A DNA stretch of 64,000 bases, from assembly GCA_963830205.1 (NCBI GenBank), contig CAWHLP010000033.1, forward strand, positions 1-64,000, given 5' to 3'. Positions 58,972 through 64,000 of this stretch are shown here, piece after piece; positions within the stretch are counted from its first letter, which is position 1; each line of letters begins with the position of its first letter. The position numbers and the translations under genes were made by a program. The DNA comes from CAVSRC01 sp963830205. GTDB lineage: Bacteria; Pseudomonadota; Alphaproteobacteria; Rhizobiales; Kaistiaceae. The notes under the pieces were generated by a model. That model searched no databases. It saw nothing but the letters and a program-made list of their open reading frames with translations, and was not told the origin of the DNA.

Positions 58972-59820
58972 ACGCGATGGACACGCGCACCGCCGTTCCC
59001 GAGGCACGCGCTGCGCTCCGCGAGCGCGTCAAGCTGCGCCGCCACCAGAACGAGCAGCGCAAGCGCAACCGCTTCATCCTGATCCGCATTCTGTCGTTCG
59101 TCGTCGTGCTCGGCGCCTGGCAGATCTACGGCCTCAACTCGCTGGAGATCATCTTCACGCCCTTCACCACGGTGATCGGGCACCTCTACCTGATGCTGGC
59201 CGGCGGGCCGCTGGTCGATGCCCTGATCTACAGCGTCGTCGATGTTCCTCGGCGGCCTGGTGATCGGCAGCATCATCGGCGTCGTGGTCGGCGTCGCCAT
59301 GGGCCGCTTCGCCACCTTCGAGGCGGCGGTCGGCATGTACGTCTACGCCATCTACTCGACGCCGCTGGTCGCGCTCATCCCGCTCATTTCGCTGTGGTTT
59401 GGCTTCGGCATCGAGGCGCAGCTCATCATCATCTCGATGTTCGTATTCTTCCCCGTCACCATCGCCGTCTACAACGGCGTGCGCAGCGTCGACGCATCGC
59501 TGATCGAAGTCGCCCGCTCCTTCCGCGCCAACGAGGCGGAGATGTGGCGGCACGTCATCATCCCGAGCATCGTCCCCTACATCGTCACCGGCCTGTCGCA
59601 GGGCGTCGCCATGGGCCTGGTGGGCATGTTCATCTCCGAGATCTACACGGCGCTGTCCGGCATGGGCCAGCTGCTGGCCTTTTCCGCCAACTCGTACAGG
59701 ACGGCCGACATGCTGGCCGTGCTCCTGACGGTGATGATCCTGGGCGTCTTCTTCCGCACGGTGATCGAGCTGCTCAGGAAACGTCTCGCCCCCTGGTTCA
59801 ACAAGGACTCGGGACGCTGA
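58968..59820 (+). pseudogene. SsuC/TauC-type ABC transporter permease, single-base frameshift
   Basis: The N-terminal part (FILIRILSFVVVLGAWQIYG, then FTTVIGHLYLMLAGGPLVDA up to YSVV) and the C-terminal part (MFLGGLVIGSIIGVVVGVAM to APWFNKDSGR) are in different frames, joined at 59241 where an extra G interrupts GTC GTC-G-ATG TTC. Length is 853 bases, one too many. The second part includes the coupling loop FRANEAEMWRHVIIPSIVPYI. Corrected, it is a complete 283-residue permease. If the lesion is real, the sulfonate-type importer is inactive. Confidence 0.85.
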
Positions 59821-59905
59821 GCGCATATGCGCGTCCGCATCGCATTCGATCGGAGGAAACGGGACGGAATGGTCCGGTCCCGCGCATGAAAGGGAGGGAA
59901 GCACA

Positions 59906-60976
59906 ATGAGCAGATCCAAGTCTGCATGGTTCACGGGCCGCCCGCTGGTTTTGGCGGCGGGCCTGGTGGCCTCTGGCCTGCTGGCCGGCATGACCAGCGC
60001 TCAGGCTGCCGACGACTGGTCGACGGTGACCGACGCGACCCCGTGGGGAGAGATCGGCGCCACGGTGGCGGTGTCGCCGCCCAAGGTGGTGTTCCTGGTT
60101 CCCTTCATTGCCAAGGCCGAGGGCTTCTTCGACAAGGAGCACCTGCACGTCAATCTGGTGCCCGAGGGCAGCGGCGTTCCCGCCTTCCTCAGCACCGTGG
60201 CCGGCTCGACCAAGTTCGCCTTCACCTCGGCCACCGACCCGATCATCGCCGCCTCGCATGGCCAGGCGGCGCACGTGATCTGGTCCTACGGCCTCAGCCT
60301 CGACACCATCTGCATCGGCTCCGGCGTCAACTCGGCCAAGGACCTGGTCGGCAAGAACGTCGGCGTCACCGACACCGGCGGTTTCGCCCAGACCTTGCTC
60401 CAGGCCTGCCTCAGCGCCGACAACGTCGACATCAAGGATGTCCACCAGATCAACATGCAGCGCTCCGGCTTCGTGCCGGCCATGGTCAGCGGACGCATCG
60501 CGGCCGCCGTCTTCCATGCCGACGACGGCTACACGGTGCTGAAGAAGGCGCCCGGTGCCAAGGTGCTGGCCTACGAGTGGGATACGCTGCCGCAGTGGTG
60601 GTACGGTGCGCTGGCCGCCAACGACGCCTACGCCAAGGCCAATGCCGACGAGGTCAAGCGCTTCGTGCGCGCCCTGGTTCTCGCCAGCCGCTGGATGTAC
60701 GACCCGGCCAACAAGGCCAAGGTCATCGCCGACGGCGCTCAGGCCAGCGGCGAGGATCCCGCGGCCGTCGAGTACGCCTACAACCTCATGGTCAAGGGCA
60801 AGATCTGGCCGCTCAACGAAGGCCTGCCGAGCACCGACTCCTACCAGTTCACGGTCGGCAAGCTGAAGGAGTTCGGCCAGATCGACACGGCCCCCACCTA
60901 CGAGCAGACCATCGACGCCTCGTATGTCAACGCGGTGATCGCCAAGGTCGGCAAGGTCGATCCGTCGAAGTACTGA
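59906..60976 (+). CDS. SsuA/TauA/NMT1-type ABC transporter binding protein
   Basis: A 356-residue periplasmic binding protein. The signal peptide (PLVLAAGLVASGLLAGMTSA) is cleaved after AQA. The mature chain has VVFLVPFIAKAEGFFDKEHL near residue 62, PEGSGVPAFLSTVAGSTKFA, and VGKNVGVTDTGGFAQTLLQA near 150, the pattern of SsuA/TauA/THI5-like receptors. The start follows AAGGGAGGGAAG. Unusually the receptor gene is last in the importer and next to the lyase pair. A hairpin follows at 60999-61022. Confidence 0.92.
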   Translation: MSRSKSAWFTGRPLVLAAGLVASGLLAGMTSAQAADDWSTVTDATPWGEIGATVAVSPPKVVFLVPFIAKAEGFFDKEHLHVNLVPEGSGVPAFLSTVAGSTKFAFTSATDPIIAASHGQAAHVIWSYGLSLDTICIGSGVNSAKDLVGKNVGVTDTGGFAQTLLQACLSADNVDIKDVHQINMQRSGFVPAMVSGRIAAAVFHADDGYTVLKKAPGAKVLAYEWDTLPQWWYGALAANDAYAKANADEVKRFVRALVLASRWMYDPANKAKVIADGAQASGEDPAAVEYAYNLMVKGKIWPLNEGLPSTDSYQFTVGKLKEFGQIDTAPTYEQTIDASYVNAVIAKVGKVDPSKY

Positions 60977-60998
60977 CCTCTCAGAACCCTAACCGGTT

Positions 60999-61022
60999 CG
61001 GGCGCCGCCACGGCGGCGCCCG
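60999..61022 (+). terminator. GC-rich hairpin between binding-protein and lyase genes
   Basis: CGGGCGCCGC (60999-61008) and GCGGCGCCCG (61013-61022) form a perfect 10-bp stem with a 4-base CACG loop. No T-run follows. It lies 22 bases after the binding-protein stop in the 106-bp gap before the small lyase subunit gene. Confidence 0.6.
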
Positions 61023-61082
61023 ACCAGCGGCGGGGAGGCTCCGCCAGCCGAAGACTGTCGCCGTCTTGTGAAAGGAATGCAT

Positions 61083-61370
61083 ATGGCAATCCCCCAACTT
61101 CTGGTTCACGACCACAAGGACAACGTTGGCGTGGTGGTGGTCGAGGGACTGACCGCCGGCACCGACATGCTGTGCGTCGTCACCGCCGATAACTCGTCCT
61201 TCAATCTCAAGGTCAACGCCGACGTGCCGATCGGCCACAAGGTGGCGCTCAAGGATCTCAAGACCGGCGATACCGCCATCAAGTATGGCGAGGACATCGG
61301 CAAGATCGTCCAGGACGTGAAGAAGGGCGGCTACGTCCACGTCCACAATCTCAAGACCAAGCGCTGGTAG
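61083..61370 (+). CDS. UxaA-family small subunit (SAF domain), SuyA-like
   Basis: A 95-residue SAF-domain protein: PQLLVHDHKDNVGVVVVEGL at the N-terminus and GGYVHVHNLKTKRW at the C-terminus. In altronate dehydratase UxaA the same domain is the N-terminal part of one chain; in (2R)-sulfolactate sulfo-lyase it is a separate small subunit (SuyA, about 90 residues) with very similar ends as I remember them. AAAGGA lies seven bases before ATG 61083. It is followed after 11 bases by the large subunit. The sulfonate-type importer just upstream favours SuyA over an altronate enzyme, but this is inference. Confidence 0.82.
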   Translation: MAIPQLLVHDHKDNVGVVVVEGLTAGTDMLCVVTADNSSFNLKVNADVPIGHKVALKDLKTGDTAIKYGEDIGKIVQDVKKGGYVHVHNLKTKRW

Positions 61371-61381
61371 GAGGCCGGATC

Positions 61382-62551
61382 ATGGGCAAGCGCGAAATCA
61401 TGGCCTATCGGCGCGAGAACGGCCGCGTCGGCGTCCGCAACCACGTCGTCATCCTGCCGCTCGACGACATCTCCAACGCCGCCTGCGAGGCGGTCGCCAA
61501 TAACATCAAGGGCACCATGGCGATCCCGCACGCCTATGGCCGTCTGCAGTTCGGCGAGGACCTCGACCTCTTCTTCCGCACGATGATCGGCACCGGCGCC
61601 AACCCGAACGTCGCCGCGGTGGTGGTCATCGGCATCGAGCCGGAGTGGACCAAGGTCATCGTCGACGGCATCGCCAAGACCGGCAAGCCGGTCGAAGGCT
61701 TCTCGATCGAGCAGAGGGGCGACCTCGGCACCATCGCCGTCGCCGCGCGCAAGGCCAAGGAGTTCGTCCAGTGGGCGAGCGAACTGCAGCGCGTTCCCTG
61801 CGATGTCTCGGAACTGTGGATCTCGACCAAGTGCGGCGAGAGCGACACCACCACCGGCCTCGGCTCGTGCCCGACGGTCGGCAACATGTACGACAAGCTC
61901 ATCCCCGAAGGCATCTACGGCGTCTTCGGCGAGACCTCGGAGATCACCGGCGGTGAGCACGTCTGCAAGGCGCGCGCGGCGACGCCCGAGGTCGGCGAGA
62001 AATTCATGAAGATCTTCCAGGCCTATCAGGACGAGGTGATCGAGCCCTTCAAGACGTCCGACCTCTCCGACAGCCAGCCGACCAAGGGGAACATCGTCGG
62101 CGGGCTCACCACGATCGAGGAGAAGGCGCTCGGCAATCTCGAGAAGATCGGCCGTACCTGCCGCTATATCGACGCCATGGGACCGGCCGAGGCTCCTGAA
62201 AAAGGGCCGGGCCTCTACTACATGGACACCTCCTCGGCGGCGGCCGAATGCGTCACCCTGATGGCGGCGGCGGGCTACGTCATCCACACCTTCCCCACCG
62301 GCCAGGGCAACATCATCGGCAACCCCATCCTGCCGGTCATCAAGATCAGCGCCAATCCGCGCACGGTGCGCACCATGTCGGAGCACATCGACGTCGATGT
62401 CACCGGCATCCTCCGCCGCGACATGACTATCGATCAGGCCGGTGATGCGCTGATCGAGATGATCGTGCGCACCGCCAATGGCCGCAATACCGCGGCGGAG
62501 GCCCTCGGCCATCGCGAGTTCGTGCTGACCAAGCTCTACCGCAGCGCCTGA
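61382..62551 (+). CDS. UxaA-family large subunit, (2R)-sulfolactate sulfo-lyase SuyB-like
   Basis: A 389-residue catalytic subunit of the altronate dehydratase/sulfo-lyase family. Landmarks: GRVGVRNHVVILPLDDISNA near residue 14, the CGESDTTTGLGSCPTVGN segment near 150 with a cysteine pair, FGETSEITGGEHV near 180, and TGQGNIIGNPILPVIKISAN near 305. The protein lacks the SAF domain, supplied by the preceding gene; the two-chain layout and chain lengths are those of SuyAB, which cleaves 3-sulfolactate to pyruvate and sulfite using iron. A split altronate or galactarate dehydratase is the alternative. A strong hairpin follows at 62602-62636. Confidence 0.82.
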   Translation: MGKREIMAYRRENGRVGVRNHVVILPLDDISNAACEAVANNIKGTMAIPHAYGRLQFGEDLDLFFRTMIGTGANPNVAAVVVIGIEPEWTKVIVDGIAKTGKPVEGFSIEQRGDLGTIAVAARKAKEFVQWASELQRVPCDVSELWISTKCGESDTTTGLGSCPTVGNMYDKLIPEGIYGVFGETSEITGGEHVCKARAATPEVGEKFMKIFQAYQDEVIEPFKTSDLSDSQPTKGNIVGGLTTIEEKALGNLEKIGRTCRYIDAMGPAEAPEKGPGLYYMDTSSAAAECVTLMAAAGYVIHTFPTGQGNIIGNPILPVIKISANPRTVRTMSEHIDVDVTGILRRDMTIDQAGDALIEMIVRTANGRNTAAEALGHREFVLTKLYRSA

Positions 62552-62601
62552 GACCAGGGGGGAAGCGCTCCTCTCGGCTGTTTCAGGTCCAGAGAGAGCG
62601 A

Positions 62602-62636
62602 TCGGGGCGCACGGGGTCACACCCTGTGCGCCCCGA
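62602..62636 (+). terminator. Strong hairpin after the lyase pair
   Basis: TCGGGGCGCACGGGG (62602-62616) pairs with CCCTGTGCGCCCCGA (62622-62636) through 15 bp with one G-T wobble and a TCACA loop. No T-run follows, so it may be an incomplete terminator or RNA stabiliser. It lies 50 bases past the large-subunit stop and 89 bases before the FAH gene, which has its own ribosome site. Confidence 0.6.
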
Positions 62637-62725
62637 CCCGTTCCGCCCGAGACCGCACTCGACCGATCGATGACGGCGATGTAATTCCGCTTCTCACGGG
62701 TCCATCCACGAAGGAAAGCATTGCG

Positions 62726-63409
62726 ATGAGCACCATCTTTGCCCCGCCTCCGGTCGTCGTCCTGCCGATCCGCGGGTCGCAGTCGTCCTTTCCCGTGCAT
62801 CGCATCTATTGCGTCGGGCGCAACTACGCCGCCCACGCTGTCGAGATGGGCCACGACCCGGACAAGGACCCGCCCTTCTTCTTCCAGAAGAACCCGGACA
62901 ACCTGGTCACCTCCGGCACCTTCCCCTATCCGTCGGCGACCAGCGACGTCCATCACGAGATCGAGCTGGTGGTGGCCCTCGGCAAGGGCGGCCAGGAGAT
63001 CGCCCGCGACGCCGCTGAGGGCTGCGTCTACGGCTATGCCGTCGGCCTCGACATGACCCGCCGCGACCTTCAGCAGAAGGCCAAGGACATGGGCCGTCCG
63101 TGGGAAGTCGGCAAGGCCTTCGAGGCCTCCGCCCCCTGTTCGGAGATCGTTCCGGCGAGCGCCATCGGCCACCCCGCGGCGGGCGCCATCTGGCTCGACG
63201 TCAACGGTGTGAGGCGCCAGACCGGCGACCTCAACCAGTTGATCTGGAAGGTGCCGGAGATCATCAGCTACCTGTCCGGCCTGTTCACCCTGGCGGCGGG
63301 CGACCTCATCTTCACCGGCACGCCGGCGGGCGTGGCGGCGGTCAGCCGCGGCGACCGCCTTTCCGGCCACGTCGATGGGGTTGGCGGGCTGGAGGTCGCT
63401 GTCGTCTGA
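62726..63409 (+). CDS. Fumarylacetoacetate hydrolase (FAH) family protein
   Basis: A 227-residue FAH-fold protein, fumarylpyruvate-hydrolase-like. Metal ligands are the Glu pair in HHEIELVVAL near residue 77 and the Asp in VGLDMTRRDLQ near 110; CVGRNYAAHAVEMG near 30 and FTGTPAGVAAVSRGD near the C-terminus are conserved family parts. Reactions are hydrolysis or decarboxylation of beta-diketo acids; some members act on 2-keto-3-deoxy sugar acids. AAGGAAAG precedes the ATG. It follows the lyase pair after a hairpin. Confidence 0.9.
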   Translation: MSTIFAPPPVVVLPIRGSQSSFPVHRIYCVGRNYAAHAVEMGHDPDKDPPFFFQKNPDNLVTSGTFPYPSATSDVHHEIELVVALGKGGQEIARDAAEGCVYGYAVGLDMTRRDLQQKAKDMGRPWEVGKAFEASAPCSEIVPASAIGHPAAGAIWLDVNGVRRQTGDLNQLIWKVPEIISYLSGLFTLAAGDLIFTGTPAGVAAVSRGDRLSGHVDGVGGLEVAVV

Positions 63410-63555
63410 GCCGCGGCCGCGCCCGCCCGCAGGATGTCCAGCCTGCCGAACGCCCTGCCGCGTTCGCCGTTGCGCCCGACGATGACCCGGTCTGGCGCGG
63501 CCCCGCCGGCATTGACCTGTCTGGACGGTATGCTTAAGTCCCTATATTCTGATTG

Positions 63556-63571
63556 TGGAATTTTCGTTCCA
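63556..63571. promoter_or_regulatory. Inverted repeat TGGAA-N6-TTCCA before the RpiR gene
   Basis: TGGAA (63556-63560) and TTCCA (63567-63571) are perfect 5-bp arms with a 6-bp spacer, 42 bases before the RpiR-type gene. TATATTC-like AT-rich sequence at 63542-63550 could be part of its promoter. An autoregulatory operator is the simplest reading. Confidence 0.45.
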
Positions 63572-63612
63572 TACGGTCAAGCGGTCAGCCGGGCCGTGCG
63601 GGGAGACGAACG

Positions 63613-64000
63613 ATGGTGGACGACCAGACCGACGCCGGGCCCGCGCCGCCGCGCGACTACGTGTCGCTGAAGGCCCTGCTGCTCGACAGCCGCAACAGCC
63701 TGCCGCCGCGGCTCATCCAGGTGGCGGCCTTCGCGCTCGAGAACCCTGACGAGATGGCGCTGGGCACCGCGGCAAGCATCGCCACCCAGGCGGCGGTGCA
63801 GCCCTCGACGCTGATTCGCTTCGCCAAGCGCTTCGGCTATTCCGGCTTCTCCGAGTTGCAGCGAGTCTTCCGCTCGGAGCTCCGCTCCAACTGGCCGGAC
63901 TACCGCGAGCGGCTTGCCCGGGTTCAGCAGGCGCGTGAGACGGGCGGCCCGCACCCGCTGCTCTCGGGCTTCGCGGAAAGCGCCATGGTGTCGCTGGAAA
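63613..64000 (+). CDS. RpiR/MurR family transcriptional regulator, cut by the window end
   Basis: The open frame from ATG 63613 (preceded by GGGAGA) runs off the right edge with 129 codons. It encodes an RpiR-type helix-turn-helix: LPPRLIQVAAFALENPDEMA near residue 32, then GTAASIATQAAVQPSTLIRF and AKRFGYSGFSELQRVFRSEL (about residues 50-92). The C-terminal SIS ligand-binding domain would follow outside the window. RpiR regulators sense phosphosugars or sugar acids, so it probably controls this or the next catabolic operon. The TGGAA-N6-TTCCA repeat upstream may be its operator. Confidence 0.88.
   Translation, partial: MVDDQTDAGPAPPRDYVSLKALLLDSRNSLPPRLIQVAAFALENPDEMALGTAASIATQAAVQPSTLIRFAKRFGYSGFSELQRVFRSELRSNWPDYRERLARVQQARETGGPHPLLSGFAESAMVSLE

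Noticed and set aside
34179..59242. Programmed +1 frameshifting as an explanation for the five single-base insertions
   Set aside because: The five sites lack a shared slippery sequence, stop codon in the zero frame at the shift point, or stimulatory hairpin; only two share GTCTYTCGGC. Programmed shifts in ABC permeases, an ABC ATPase and an SDR are not known to me.
1..64000. CRISPR arrays, tRNA genes, rRNA genes and riboswitches
   Set aside because: No regularly spaced repeats, cloverleaf sequences or familiar aptamer cores were recognised by eye. A covariance-model search would be needed to exclude small RNAs.

Overview
The window is GC-rich, densely packed bacterial chromosome with short operons, frequent ATGA/GTGA stop-start overlaps, and a content typical of a soil or rhizosphere alphaproteobacterium: many periplasmic-binding-protein ABC importers, sugar-acid dehydratases and a different transcription factor for each catabolic unit. 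Hyphomicrobiales is my best guess from gene content alone; there is no rRNA or other taxonomic marker. I found no tRNA, rRNA or CRISPR array.

Region by region. (1) 1-9771: a sugar-acid unit around an FCD/GntR regulator (5124-5861): a TIM-barrel isomerase, VOC protein, TolB-like propeller, RraA-like protein and two sugar permeases on one side; a mannonate dehydratase (UxuA), a sugar-binding protein and an enolase-superfamily dehydratase on the other. (2) 9772-15845: a graveyard and accessory strip with an IS630 transposase remnant, a P27 terminase small-subunit remnant, a large PAS-GGDEF-EAL protein, two small genes and a serine recombinase with three frameshifts. (3) 15846-22947: a probable amino-sugar unit (BadF-type kinase, SIS protein, UTRA-GntR regulator, Gfo/Idh/MocA oxidoreductase) divergent from a binding protein and two permeases. 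(4) 23437-27642: a GAF-GGDEF protein, then lemA and a DUF2207 membrane protein. (5) 27869-36965: a second copy of the kind of unit seen in (1), under an IclR regulator, with VOC, RraA, two enolase-superfamily enzymes, binding protein, two permeases and the only MalK/UgpC-type ATPase in the window. (6) 37088-47313: an aldo/keto reductase and LacI regulator divergent from an M24-fold enzyme, a 3-hydroxyisobutyrate-dehydrogenase-type enzyme, a branched-chain-amino-acid-type importer and an SDR. (7) 47403-52443: a 2-oxoacid dehydrogenase complex (E1 alpha, E1 beta, E2) with an aldehyde dehydrogenase inserted and no E3. (8) 52603-64000: an FCD/GntR regulator, LVIVD propeller, Gfo/Idh/MocA, creatininase-fold hydrolase, cupin, D-2-hydroxyacid dehydrogenase, a taurine/sulfonate-type importer, a split UxaA-family pair that looks like sulfolactate sulfo-lyase SuyA/SuyB, an FAH hydrolase, and the start of an RpiR regulator.

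The most interesting region is (8). An importer of the sulfonate class sits directly before a SuyAB-like pair, and a 9-bp word, CGTAATACG, that fits the FCD-family GT-N3-AC pattern occurs once before the propeller gene and once, inverted, before the oxidoreductase operon. This could be an undescribed route for an organosulfonate or a cyclitol/sugar acid.

Two cross-cutting observations. Each of five solute-binding-protein genes is followed by a strong GC-rich hairpin before the next gene. Five otherwise intact genes between 33.8 and 59.8 kb each carry exactly one extra base; this is either an assembly artefact or recent inactivation, and it affects any claim that these operons work.
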